Assembly (NCBI GenBank): GCA_002384815.1
Contig: DGBN01000043.1
Location: 1 to 64,000 of the forward strand
Length of the DNA: 64,000 bases
Direction of reading: 5' to 3'
DNA from: Oxalobacteraceae bacterium UBA4003
Lineage (GTDB): Bacteria > Pseudomonadota > Gammaproteobacteria > Burkholderiales > Burkholderiaceae_D
Shown here: positions 29,118 to 38,116 of the stretch, in pieces
Layout: every line of letters starts with the position of its first letter
Numbering within the stretch: the stretch's first letter is position 1
The notes under the pieces: model-generated
What the model was told of the DNA's origin: nothing
Database searches by the model: none
What the model saw: the letters and a program-made list of their open reading frames with translations, nothing else
Position numbers and translations under genes: made by a program

Positions 29118-30008
29118 TTACTGCAGCAGTGCCAGCCATAGTGGCAGAGTCGCCATCGAAATCAGTGTGCCGGCCGAGATCAAAAATGCGACAAATGGCC
29201 CGTTGCCGCCCATGCGTACCGCCAGCACATAACAGCTCGATGCGGTTGGCAGCGCAGCAAACATCACGACTATCTGTAAATGCAGCGACGACAAGCCGAC
29301 CCACTTCCCCAGCGCATAGGTAATCGCCGGTACAGCGAATAATTTCACGGCCAGGAAATAAGTCGCGATGCCTTTTGCTGCGTGCAAACCAGTCAGGCGC
29401 AATCCTGCACCGACCATGATCAGGCCAAGCGCGATCGATGCATTGCCCAGGCGCGACAGGAAGGCGCTGGCCAGATCCGGCAAATGAAAGCCGAGCAGGT
29501 TGAATGCCACGCCACTCATGGTTGCCATCAGCAGCGGATTTTTCAGTAGTTCAAGCAGCAGACGCCCCTTGTTCTTTACCAGCGCGTGCACCGCGGCCAT
29601 ATTGCACAGTGGTACCGCAAAACCGATCACCAATCCCATCAGTGAAGTGCCTTGATCTCCACCCAGCCGGCTGGCAATTGCCAGCGCAATATACGAATTG
29701 AAGCGGAAGGCGGTTTGCACGCCCGATTCAAAAATCATCGGCCCCGTCTTGAATAGCGGTTTTGCCAGCCAGCCGAAAGCGATGCCGGTCAGGCAGGCGG
29801 CAATGGCAATCTGCAGAAACTGCCCGGTTGAAGCGAAATTGATCGGCGAGCGGGCGGTAGAGTAAAACAGCAGTGCGGGAAACAGCACGTAATAAATCAG
29901 TTTTTCCATCCCGGCCCAGAAGTCATCGCTCCATTGCGTGACGCGAAACAAAATCGCGCCGAACAGAATCAGCATGAAATCAGGAAGCAGGATGTTGACG
30001 ATATGCAT
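29118..30008 (-). CDS. AEC-family permease (auxin efflux carrier-like)
   Basis: A 296-aa membrane protein with about ten hydrophobic segments in two halves. The AEC family moves organic anions such as malonate or malate; the substrate here is unknown. The start at 30008 (MHIVNILLPDFMLILFGAI) begins directly with the first membrane segment. It lies about 100 bp downstream of the dctR-like gene on the same strand, so a dicarboxylate or related anion is a reasonable guess. Confidence 0.82.
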   Translation of the reverse strand: MHIVNILLPDFMLILFGAILFRVTQWSDDFWAGMEKLIYYVLFPALLFYSTARSPINFASTGQFLQIAIAACLTGIAFGWLAKPLFKTGPMIFESGVQTAFRFNSYIALAIASRLGGDQGTSLMGLVIGFAVPLCNMAAVHALVKNKGRLLLELLKNPLLMATMSGVAFNLLGFHLPDLASAFLSRLGNASIALGLIMVGAGLRLTGLHAAKGIATYFLAVKLFAVPAITYALGKWVGLSSLHLQIVVMFAALPTASSCYVLAVRMGGNGPFVAFLISAGTLISMATLPLWLALLQ

Positions 30009-30114
30009 GGCACCTGGCGATGGGCTGCGGCACAAGGCCGGAGCAGGAAATACATGGTGGATGGAACTGGGGCGCGGACAGAAATGCGATGTGCAAGCGC
30101 AGCCTGCGCAGATT

Positions 30115-30705
30115 TTACTTCAACAGACGCGCCAGTTCGACTGCCGTTTTGACGTTCATCTTGTCGAAAATATGCGCGCGATGCACTTCCACTGTACGCA
30201 TGCTGATCCCGAGCTTGTCGGCAATCACCTTGTTCATTTTTCCTTCCAGGATCAGATCCAGCACTTCGCGTTCGCGTAGCGACAATGCTGCCAGGCGCGT
30301 GTGTATCGCCGCGCCGACAGATGCCTGCTCCGATGCCGACAGCGCTTCCTGTACGCGGTCCATCAACTTGTTGTCATTGAACGGTTTTTCAAAAAAGTCG
30401 AAGGCGCCGCGCTTCAGCGTATCTACCGCCATAGGTACGTCGCCATGGCCGGTGAGAAAAATGACAGGGAATAATTGCGTCATGTTGCGCGAGGCAAGCA
30501 GGTCGAACAGCGCGATGCCGCTGACGTCGGGCATGCGGACGTCCAGCAATACGCATTGCCCCTGTGGATTGGTGCGCGAGATGCCATCCAGTGTGGCGAG
30601 AAAAGCCTTGCCGCTGTCATAAGCGACAGCTGGAATGCCGCGCGATTTCGCCAGCCACATCAGTGAGTCGCGGATTACTTCTTCATCGTCGATAATGTGC
30701 AGCAT
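30115..30705 (-). CDS. dctR: FixJ/NarL-type response regulator, DctR-like
   Basis: A 196-aa two-domain regulator. The receiver domain has the acidic pair IIDDEE, the phospho-acceptor Asp55 in CVLLDVRMPD, Thr in FLTGHGD, and Lys in FFEKPF. A LuxR-type helix-turn-helix follows (LSLREREVLDLILEGKMNKVI shown in part). The start at 30705 follows AGGA. Its cognate kinase is encoded just upstream. The DctS/DctR pair of Rhodobacter, which controls a TRAP dicarboxylate importer, has this same FixJ-like architecture. Confidence 0.85.
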   Translation of the reverse strand: MLHIIDDEEVIRDSLMWLAKSRGIPAVAYDSGKAFLATLDGISRTNPQGQCVLLDVRMPDVSGIALFDLLASRNMTQLFPVIFLTGHGDVPMAVDTLKRGAFDFFEKPFNDNKLMDRVQEALSASEQASVGAAIHTRLAALSLREREVLDLILEGKMNKVIADKLGISMRTVEVHRAHIFDKMNVKTAVELARLLK

Positions 30706-30827
30706 GGAATGTCCTGTCAGCCTGCAAGGGCGCGTAATCAATCAGCCCGTATTCAGGGGGCTTCATGCATCGCACCGGATTTGATGGTTTGGCGCAATGC
30801 AATATGCATGTCAAAACGTCATTGTTG

Positions 30828-32864
30828 TCATGCGCGACCTGCACGCATTGTCGTGGTGATCAAATTATTTTGCAACGCCGGCAGTGAAAAACGGAAAATC
30901 GTACCACCGCCGGGATTATCCACATGCGTGAGCGTACCACCGTGGAATTCAATCGCCGTGCGGCAGATACTCAAGCCCATGCCCATGCCGTCCGCCTTGG
31001 TTGAAAAGAACGGCGAGTACAGGCGCGCGGCCACGTCCGGTGCAATGCCGTGGCCCTGATCGCTGATTGAAACGACCACGTTGCGCGGCGTGGCTGGATC
31101 GATCGCGGCAGCGATGCGCAATATTCGTTTTGCTGGCGCTATGCTCTGCATGGACTCGATACCGTTACGCGTCAGATTCAGCAACACCTGTTCCAGCAGC
31201 ACCTGATCGGCCAATACGGCTGGCAAGGTGGGGGGAATATCGACCTCAATGGCGACAAAATATTGCTGCGCCTGCAGTTCAACCAGTGGTGTCACGCCGT
31301 CTATCAGTTCAGAGATGCTGATGGCGGTGCGCATCGGTTCGCGTTTTTTGACGAAGGTGTGCACGCTGCGAATGATCTGGCCGGCACGTTGTGCCTGCGT
31401 GTTGGCTTTTTCCAGTGCGTGCGTCAGCATCTCGATATTGATTTTTGCTTCTTTCGGTTGCTCGCTTGCCAGCAAATTCAAGGCGCCGGTGGTGTAGCTG
31501 GAAATCGCTGCCAGGGGCTGATTCAATTCGTGCGCCAGTGTCGAGGCGATTTCACCCATGGTCGCCAGACGTGCACTGGCTTGCAGTTTTTCCTGTTGCT
31601 GGCGGTTCAGGTCTTCGACACGTTTACGGTCGGAAATGTCGAGAATGGAACCCATCCAGCCGGTTTGCTTGCCGGTATCGTCCACCAGCGGCGATTCAAA
31701 AATCAGTACCGGGATACGACGGCCGTCGGCATGCCTGAAAACGGTTTCGAATCCCTGTGGCGTGACGGTGCCGGCGACAACTTGTGAAAAGCGTCGCTGA
31801 TATTCGCCCATTGCTTCCGGCGCCCAGTACGGCATGGGGGGGAGGTGACCGACGATCTCTTCTGCGGCGATTCCTACCATCTGCGAAAAAGCCGGATTCA
31901 CGTAAGTCACGCGGCCATTCAGGTCGCGTGCGCGCAAACCGGTGATCAGCGAGTTTTCCATCGCGGTACGAAAGGCAATTTGTTCACGCAAGGCGGTTTC
32001 CGCTGCGAGGCGGCGATTGATGTCGCGCCACAATGCAGTCAATGCCCATGCCAGTCCGAGTGCCAGCAGGATGACGGTATCGACCAGCAGGCTGGGCAGC
32101 AGCTTGGGCGCGCTCTTGGTGCTGTTGGTACTCAACTGCAGGGATACGCCGGTCAGATTGAGTGCCCGTCTGTGCGTGTACACACCGCGGCCGGCACCGC
32201 CTGAAGCGCGTTTGTGAATGACCGTGTCGTTGATGTCGGTCAGCGCAATTTCATTGTCCTGTGCAAACCACCACGGCACCATGTCGTCCAGAATGCTGGA
32301 CGCCAGATAGCTGGCGACAATACTGCCGGTATACTCTTTACCGACAAACAGCGGCACGTGATAATCGAACATGACCGGCCCGCTGATATCGGCTGCAGGC
32401 TGGCTGTACATGGGCGTCCGGGTAGCGCGTGCACGTTCGTCCGCTATTTTCGATGGTGCCGACAGCTCATTTTTTGCGATCAGGGTTTCACTGGTGGAGA
32501 TGACCTGCCTGCCGTTTGCATCGAGCTCGATGATGCGGTGGATTTCATGATTGTTGCGAATCAGGTTGGCCATGCGTTCCTGCAGGCGCGCGCCGCCGAG
32601 ATAGCCGGTAATGATTTCCGACGCCATCAGATTCAGGCTTTCTTCATTGCGCTGGAGCTGAAAGCGTATGGTCTGCTCGACCCACAAGGAATCGGCAATC
32701 AATTGTGTTTGACGTTCGCTGGCTTCCTGCTGTTTTTCGTGCAGCGGCAGCCAGATCAGTGTGGTCAGGAACAAGCCGGCCAGCATCAGCGGAATGAGCC
32801 AACGCCATGCATGTTTGCGGCTGGAGAAGCCGAAGCTGGCGGCGTGGGATGGGTTTGATATCAT
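30828..32864 (-). CDS. dctS: Membrane sensor histidine kinase, DctS-like
   Basis: A 678-aa kinase. One membrane helix near residues 22-40 and a second near 268-285 enclose a large periplasmic sensor region of the DctB/DctS kind. A PAS domain (about 300-425, with GRVTYVNPAFSQMVGI) follows, then HisKA with the phospho-acceptor His445 in TLAHELNQPLAA. The HATPase domain has LLNLTRNGIESM, SDQGHGIAPD and GMGMGLSICRTAIE. It is divergent from the TRAP binding-protein gene at 33074, suggesting that it senses a C4-dicarboxylate or related acid. Confidence 0.88.
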   Translation of the reverse strand: MISNPSHAASFGFSSRKHAWRWLIPLMLAGLFLTTLIWLPLHEKQQEASERQTQLIADSLWVEQTIRFQLQRNEESLNLMASEIITGYLGGARLQERMANLIRNNHEIHRIIELDANGRQVISTSETLIAKNELSAPSKIADERARATRTPMYSQPAADISGPVMFDYHVPLFVGKEYTGSIVASYLASSILDDMVPWWFAQDNEIALTDINDTVIHKRASGGAGRGVYTHRRALNLTGVSLQLSTNSTKSAPKLLPSLLVDTVILLALGLAWALTALWRDINRRLAAETALREQIAFRTAMENSLITGLRARDLNGRVTYVNPAFSQMVGIAAEEIVGHLPPMPYWAPEAMGEYQRRFSQVVAGTVTPQGFETVFRHADGRRIPVLIFESPLVDDTGKQTGWMGSILDISDRKRVEDLNRQQQEKLQASARLATMGEIASTLAHELNQPLAAISSYTTGALNLLASEQPKEAKINIEMLTHALEKANTQAQRAGQIIRSVHTFVKKREPMRTAISISELIDGVTPLVELQAQQYFVAIEVDIPPTLPAVLADQVLLEQVLLNLTRNGIESMQSIAPAKRILRIAAAIDPATPRNVVVSISDQGHGIAPDVAARLYSPFFSTKADGMGMGLSICRTAIEFHGGTLTHVDNPGGGTIFRFSLPALQNNLITTTMRAGRA

Positions 32865-33073
32865 AAATAGCTAATGGAAAATCGGTCTGTCAAAATGCTG
32901 GCGGTGGATTTCCGTGAATCGTTAATATAATGATGTGGCATGCTAACAAGACTGCGGTTGCTTGAGGCAGTCTGCCTGTTCCTGCGTCGTGGTGCGGTTA
33001 TCCACACTTGCGGAAAATTGAATGACTGCGCATAGTAACGCCAAAATTAAAATCGTAATTTCTTGACTGCGCA

Positions 33074-34093
33074 ATGAAAATAGCAATAAAAATACACTTG
33101 TTTTTGCTTGCCCTAGCATTGTCGACGACGGGCACAATTGTATCTGCGCAAACGACAACTGTAATCAAATTCAGCCATGTTGCCGGTAGCGATACTCCCA
33201 AGGGGCGTGCTGCATTGCGTTTCAAGGAATTGCTGGAAGAGCGCAGCCGGAATCGTATCCGCGTCGATGTCTATCCAAATAATCACCTGTACAAAGAGTC
33301 GGATGAATTGGAGGCGCTGCAGTTGGGCGCAGTGCAGATGGTGGCGCCTTCACTGGCCAAGCTGGCTCAATTTGGTGCGCAGGATTTTGAGGTTTTCGAT
33401 TTGCCGTATCTGTTTACCAGCAAGGATGCGGTCGTGCGGGTGACCGAAGGAACCTTGGGCAAGGCGCTGTTGAAAAGGCTGGATTCCAAAGGCATGATCG
33501 GGCTGGCATATTGGGACAGTGGCTTCAAAATCATGTCGGCTAACAAGCCGCTGAAGATGCCTGCCGATTTTACCGACATGAAAATGCGGGTGCATTCTTC
33601 ACCCGTGCTGGAAACCCAGATGAGGGCACTGGGCGCGATTCCGCAGATCATGGATGCGAATGAAGTGTATTTCGCGCTGCGCAGTGGTGTCATCGATGGT
33701 CTGGAAAGCACGCCGCTTAACTTTTACACCAGAAAACTCTATGACGTGCAAAGCCATATAACGGTATCGAACCATGGCTATCTGGGCAGTGCGGTCATCG
33801 TGAACAAGAAATTCTGGGATGGTTTGCCATTCGATTTTCGCAAGCTGATTGATGATGCAATGCATGCAGCAACTTCTTACGGCAATACCCTGGCCGTACA
33901 GGAAAATGAAGCTGCACTTGAATTGATCAAAAAAACCGGAAAAACGACAATACATCGATTGACCGACAAGGAAAGCGCCATCTGGAGCCAGACCTTGTTG
34001 CCGGTACGCAAAGACCTTGAAGATAGAATCGGCAAGGCCGTCGTGATGACCGTTGCCAGGGAAGCCGATGGGCGTCGCGTAGGCGGACGTTGA
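33074..34093 (+). CDS. dctP: TRAP transporter substrate-binding protein (DctP family)
   Basis: A 339-aa precursor with a signal peptide ending TIVSAQ. The DctP fold shows TVIKFSHVAGSDTPKGRAA, the conserved arginine in MKMRVHSSPVLETQM, and VYFALRSGVIDGLESTPLNF. Such proteins deliver carboxylates to DctQM permeases. No dctQ or dctM gene follows; the next genes are tctCBA, an unrelated system. It may work with permeases elsewhere or as a periplasmic input for the divergent DctS kinase. Confidence 0.9.
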   Translation: MKIAIKIHLFLLALALSTTGTIVSAQTTTVIKFSHVAGSDTPKGRAALRFKELLEERSRNRIRVDVYPNNHLYKESDELEALQLGAVQMVAPSLAKLAQFGAQDFEVFDLPYLFTSKDAVVRVTEGTLGKALLKRLDSKGMIGLAYWDSGFKIMSANKPLKMPADFTDMKMRVHSSPVLETQMRALGAIPQIMDANEVYFALRSGVIDGLESTPLNFYTRKLYDVQSHITVSNHGYLGSAVIVNKKFWDGLPFDFRKLIDDAMHAATSYGNTLAVQENEAALELIKKTGKTTIHRLTDKESAIWSQTLLPVRKDLEDRIGKAVVMTVAREADGRRVGGR

Positions 34094-34463
34094 TGCGCGC
34101 GTATTCGCTTGCGCGAATCGGATTCTTTGTGTCTGGCCGTAGCAGGTAATTTCCCCTTCTTGTCCTGTTTTTGCAATTTGCTCCCACCATCAATTAATCT
34201 TTCTTGCGGCGATTAGATAAAATCGTTTAGTCTTGTTCGCGCAAGGCTCGTGAAAGGTTTGTATATTAGGCTATGTGCCTTCCGCTCTTCGTACATCGCC
34301 GATGTAGTCAAAATCAAGGTGTTCCGTGTATGCGACGGGTTTCGGCAAATGAGCCGGTATCTCTTTTTTTGTGGTTTTGATAGGATGCGTTGGCAGTACG
34401 TTTGAAATATCCGAACATCGATTATGGTTTTTACAATAATTATTAAATCAGGAGACGAATCAC
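34094..34463. other. Intergenic region upstream of tctC
   Basis: A 370-bp gap with no supported gene. Its last part is AT-rich and ends with a good CAGGAG ribosome-binding site 11 bp before tctC. A promoter for tctC must lie here, but no confident -35/-10 pair was found. Confidence 0.5.
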
Positions 34464-35441
34464 ATGAACAATAAATTTCTGAAAACAATTGTCGGGCTCG
34501 CCTTGTGCGCCAGCTCATTCGCCTACGCTGATGCAGCTTATCCAAACAAAACCATCACGATGGTGGTGCCGTTTGCGGCTGGTGGGCCGACTGATACGGT
34601 AGCGCGCCTGGTTGCGCAATCCATGACAGGGACGCTGAAACAAACAGTTATTGTTGAAAATGTTGGTGGTGCAGGCGGCACGATAGGTGCAGCGCGCGTT
34701 GCAAAAGCGGCGCCGGACGGCTATACCGTATTTTTGCATCACATCGGTCAATCGACAGCACCTACGCTGTACCGCAAGCTGAGCTATAACGCGGTTGATG
34801 ATTTTGAGCCTGTCGGTTTGATCACCGATGTGCCAATGACATTCATTGCGCGCGGCGACTTTCCGGCCAAGGATTTCAAGGAATTGGTCGCCTATGTAAA
34901 AGCCAATAAAAACAAGGTTGCTTATGCCAATGCAGGTGTCGGTTCGGCTTCCCATTTGTGCGGCATGTTGTTCATGACGGCGATTGAGACGGAATTGACT
35001 ACCGTGCCTTACAAAGGCACTGGCCCTGCGATGAATGATTTGCTCGGCGGTCAGGTTGATTTCATGTGTGATCAAACTACCAATACAACCAGCCAGATCA
35101 AGGCCGGTAAAGTCAAGGCCTATGCAGTGACAACCAAAACGCGCGTTCCTTCGCTTCCAAATATTCCTACTGCGACGGAAGCAGGTTTGCCTGGTTTTGA
35201 AGTGGCGGTCTGGCATGGTCTGTATGCGCCAAAAGGGACGCCAAAACCAGTCATCGACAAGCTGGAAGCCGCGTTGCAAATTGCACTGAAAGACCCTATG
35301 GTCAAACAGCGTTTTGCTGATCTGGGCACCGAACCGGTTTCCAGTGATCGTGCAACACCAGAAGCGTTGGGTACGCATCTGAAAGCTGAAATTGCGAAGT
35401 GGGCGCCTATCATCAAGAAGGCTGGTATTTACGCGGATTAA
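34464..35441 (+). CDS. tctC: Tripartite tricarboxylate transporter binding protein (Bug family)
   Basis: A 325-aa precursor with a signal peptide ending ASSFAYADA. The Bug signature is clear: YPNKTITMVVPFAAGGPTD, then YANAGVGSASHL and LPGFEVAVWHGLYAPKGTP. These proteins bind carboxylates such as citrate, or other anions, and hand them to TctAB. The ligand cannot be read from sequence. It heads tctC-tctB-tctA, and a strong hairpin separates it from tctB. Confidence 0.93.
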   Translation: MNNKFLKTIVGLALCASSFAYADAAYPNKTITMVVPFAAGGPTDTVARLVAQSMTGTLKQTVIVENVGGAGGTIGAARVAKAAPDGYTVFLHHIGQSTAPTLYRKLSYNAVDDFEPVGLITDVPMTFIARGDFPAKDFKELVAYVKANKNKVAYANAGVGSASHLCGMLFMTAIETELTTVPYKGTGPAMNDLLGGQVDFMCDQTTNTTSQIKAGKVKAYAVTTKTRVPSLPNIPTATEAGLPGFEVAVWHGLYAPKGTPKPVIDKLEAALQIALKDPMVKQRFADLGTEPVSSDRATPEALGTHLKAEIAKWAPIIKKAGIYAD

Positions 35442-35474
35442 TCGCGATTTACAATGTTAATGATGGGTGTAATC

Positions 35475-35504
35475 AATGACGAGATACGCAGGTATCTCGT
35501 CATT
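35475..35504 (+). terminator. Stem-loop between tctC and tctB (attenuator or 3' protector)
   Basis: A perfect 13-bp stem AATGACGAGATAC/GTATCTCGTCATT with a 4-nt loop, followed by TTGAAT without a long T-run. It lies 33 bp after tctC and probably lowers expression of the permease genes relative to the binding protein, by partial termination or RNA stabilisation. Confidence 0.6.
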
Positions 35505-35619
35505 TTGAATATGGGCCGACAATTTATTGTCGACTTGAGTTTGACGTAACAGTCTGTATTTACCCGACACATGAAAGTCAGCGTGTCGAGCCATCGGGTT
35601 TCAAGAGAAGGGGAACGCC

Positions 35620-36081
35620 TTGCCATCATTTATTCGACATCCCAAGGATTTCTGGACCGGGATTATTTTTCTATGTATTGGCCTGGCCGCAATCATTATC
35701 GGTCGTGATTACCCGATGGGTACGGCCGGGAGAATGGGTCCAGCCTATTTCCCGACTATTCTGGGCGGTATGCTGGCATTGATAGGTTTGACAGCTGTAG
35801 TGCGTTCTTTCTTCCGTGAAGGCGAGGCGATTGACAAATTTGCCGTCAAGCAAACGATCCTGATTGTGGCCGGCGTTCTGCTGTTCGGTTTCCTGATACG
35901 GGGTGCCGGCCTGGTTGCTGCCATCTTTGCTGTCATCCTCTTCAGCGCTTATGCAAGTTCCAAATTCAAGTGGACGTACGGGATTGCGCTTGCTGCAGGA
36001 ATGACAGTATTTTCAGTTGCGGTTTTCGTCAAATTGCTCGGCTTGCCGATTGCGATTGTTGGCCCATGGTTTGGCGGTTAA
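35620..36081 (+). CDS. tctB: Tripartite tricarboxylate transporter small membrane subunit
   Basis: A 153-aa protein with four hydrophobic segments and the TctB-type N-terminus PKDFWTGIIFLCIGLAAIII shown in part. It forms the permease with TctA. The start is TTG at 35620, preceded by an AGAAGGGGAA ribosome-binding site. A TTG start fits the low stoichiometry needed relative to tctC. It lies 12 bp before tctA. Confidence 0.88.
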   Translation: MPSFIRHPKDFWTGIIFLCIGLAAIIIGRDYPMGTAGRMGPAYFPTILGGMLALIGLTAVVRSFFREGEAIDKFAVKQTILIVAGVLLFGFLIRGAGLVAAIFAVILFSAYASSKFKWTYGIALAAGMTVFSVAVFVKLLGLPIAIVGPWFGG

Positions 36082-36093
36082 AAAGGTATTCAA

Positions 36094-37596
36094 ATGGACT
36101 TGTTCGCTAATTTAGGGCTAGGTTTTGAAACGGCATTGACGTTGACAAACCTCATGTATTGTCTGATCGGGGTTTTCCTCGGCACGGCAATCGGTGTATT
36201 ACCTGGACTTGGTCCGACCGCGACGATTGCAATGTTGTTGCCGGCGACGTTTGCATTGCCGCCGATTTCCGCGTTGATCATGCTGGCTGGTATTTATTAC
36301 GGCGCGCAGTATGGCGGGTCGACAACGGCAATCCTGGTGAACCTTCCCGGGGAGTCTTCTTCGGTCGTAACGGCCATCGACGGCTACCAGATGGCGCGAC
36401 AAGGGCATGCGGGCAAGGCACTGGCAACTGCAGCGATCGGCTCGTTTTTTGCAGGGACTGTTGCAACGGTTCTGCTTGCATTGTTTGCACCGCCATTGGC
36501 TGACATGGCATTGAAATTCGGTCCTGCCGAGTATTTCTCCTTGATGGTGCTGGGGCTGGTGGCGTCGGTTGTGTTGGCCAGCGGTTCGCTGCTCAATGCA
36601 ATTGGTATGGTGATATTGGGTTTGTTATTGGGATTGATCGGCTCAGACGTTAATTCCGGTGCGGCACGTTATACCTTTGATTTGCCTGAACTCGCAGACG
36701 GTATCAATTTTGTGATTGTAGCGATGGGTATGTTTGGTATCGGTGAAATTATCCGCAATCTCGAACACGAAGAAACCCGCACGCTGGTCATGAAGAAGGT
36801 GTCTGGATTGATGCTGACCAAAGATGACTTCAAGCGCATCATCGCGCCTATCCTGCGCGGCACGGTGCTTGGTTCTGCGCTGGGCATTCTGCCTGGTGGT
36901 GGTGCGATGCTGGCGTCATTTGCGGCGTATTCGATCGAGAAAAAAGTCTCGCCGAATTCTGCGCAATTCGGCAAGGGTGCAATCGAAGGTGTGGCAGCAC
37001 CGGAGACGGCCAATAATGCCGGTGCGCAAACCTCGTTCATCCCGATGCTGACTCTGGGTATTCCATCCAACCCGGTGATGGCGCTGATGATAGGCGCGAT
37101 GATCATTCAGGGTATTCAGCCTGGCCCTGCAGTCATGACCGAGCAACCGACGTTGTTCTGGGGCTTGATTGCCTCGATGTGGATCGGTAATTTCTTCCTG
37201 ATCGTGCTGAATCTGCCCATGATCGGTTTGTGGGTACGCATGATTACCGTGCCTTACCACTATCTGTATCCTGCGATCCTGATGTTTTGCTCAATTGGCG
37301 TGTTCAGTTTGAATAACAGTGATTTTGATATTTATCTGATGGCCTTGTTCGGATTGTTTGGTTATATTTGCGCCAAGCTTGATGCCGAACCGGCTCCGAT
37401 GCTGCTGGGTTTTATCATCGGGCCTATGATGGAAGAATATCTGCGTCGCGCCTTGCTGTTGTCGCGTAGCGATCCGATGGTGTTCTTTAACCGTCCCATC
37501 AGTGCCACGATGTTGGCGATGGCTGCATTAGCATTGATAGTGGTGCTGTTGCCTGCATTGCGCAAAAAACGCGAGGAAGCGTTCAAGGAAGAATAA
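36094..37596 (+). CDS. tctA: Tripartite tricarboxylate transporter large membrane subunit
   Basis: A 500-aa permease with about twelve hydrophobic segments. The family signature GVLPGLGPTATIAMLLPATF and the loop GIYYGAQYGGSTTAILVNLP (key residues YGGSTTAIL) are present. The mid-protein repeat GILPGGGAMLASFAAY and PETANNAGAQTSFIP are also typical. It imports the TctC-bound carboxylate using the ion gradient. It is the last gene of the operon and is followed by a terminator at 37721. Confidence 0.95.
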   Translation: MDLFANLGLGFETALTLTNLMYCLIGVFLGTAIGVLPGLGPTATIAMLLPATFALPPISALIMLAGIYYGAQYGGSTTAILVNLPGESSSVVTAIDGYQMARQGHAGKALATAAIGSFFAGTVATVLLALFAPPLADMALKFGPAEYFSLMVLGLVASVVLASGSLLNAIGMVILGLLLGLIGSDVNSGAARYTFDLPELADGINFVIVAMGMFGIGEIIRNLEHEETRTLVMKKVSGLMLTKDDFKRIIAPILRGTVLGSALGILPGGGAMLASFAAYSIEKKVSPNSAQFGKGAIEGVAAPETANNAGAQTSFIPMLTLGIPSNPVMALMIGAMIIQGIQPGPAVMTEQPTLFWGLIASMWIGNFFLIVLNLPMIGLWVRMITVPYHYLYPAILMFCSIGVFSLNNSDFDIYLMALFGLFGYICAKLDAEPAPMLLGFIIGPMMEEYLRRALLLSRSDPMVFFNRPISATMLAMAALALIVVLLPALRKKREEAFKEE

Positions 37597-37720
37597 AGAC
37601 CTGCTACGCTGCTTTCAGTCAGGGTTGGCGGAAGTGCCGGTGAGTCGAGGAAATCTGCATTTCACAGAAGCTGTTGATGATTGCATGATCAAATGGCCGG
37701 AAATGCCAAAGTAAAATTCA

Positions 37721-37748
37721 AGGCGTGTCGCAAGGCACGCCTTTTTTA
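37721..37748 (+). terminator. Intrinsic terminator after tctA
   Basis: The stem AGGCGTG/CACGCCT (37721-37727, 37736-37742) is followed by TTTTT. It lies about 125 bp past the tctA stop. Confidence 0.8.
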
Positions 37749-38052
37749 TTTTTCCTCATGCCATGGGTAACTGTGCAGTATTTATATGCTTGAAGTGTGT
37801 CTTTCCCTGTTTTTTCGAGTAACGATTCATTGCGGATAAGTGCTTGATTTCCCCTGGATTGATTTTTATAATAAGTCCGGCTTTGCTTGCGGCCTTGGTC
37901 TGCGATAGCGAGCAGTGATCAGCGTCATGAAATGTTGCAGGGGAGCATACATACACACGGCATTGATGTCGGATTAGCAGAGGAGATCTGTATCAATAAA
38001 AATTGTGATAGCGCAGCTATATGCAGTTTGGGGTACAGCAGCAGGATTTGAG
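37749..38052. other. Intergenic region, possibly transcribed as a short RNA
   Basis: Sequence between two plus-strand terminators. No convincing protein is encoded; a 66-codon minus-strand frame (37756-37956) lacks support. Because it ends in its own terminator at 38053, part of it may be a small RNA or leader. Confidence 0.35.
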
Positions 38053-38078
38053 GGCGCATCGCGAGATGCGCCTTTTTT
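38053..38078 (+). terminator. Intrinsic terminator upstream of ogt
   Basis: The stem GGCGCATC-GCGA-GATGCGCC (38053-38072) is followed by TTTTTTG. No recognised plus-strand gene ends here, so it may terminate a small transcript or attenuate read-through into ogt. Confidence 0.75.
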
Positions 38079-38116
38079 GTTTTATGCTCTGTGTAAATGT
38101 CTTTGGGTTATATGCA

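Noticed and set aside
32936..32951. TGGCA upstream of dctP as a sigma-54 promoter
   Set aside because: There is no GC at the required 10-nt spacing (AG is found instead).
34094..37596. dctQ/dctM permease genes for the TRAP binding protein
   Set aside because: The following membrane proteins have TctB and TctA signatures, not DctQ or DctM.
37756..37956. A 66-codon minus-strand frame between tctA and ogt
   Set aside because: No ribosome-binding site or motif; the interval is better explained by terminators and a possible RNA.
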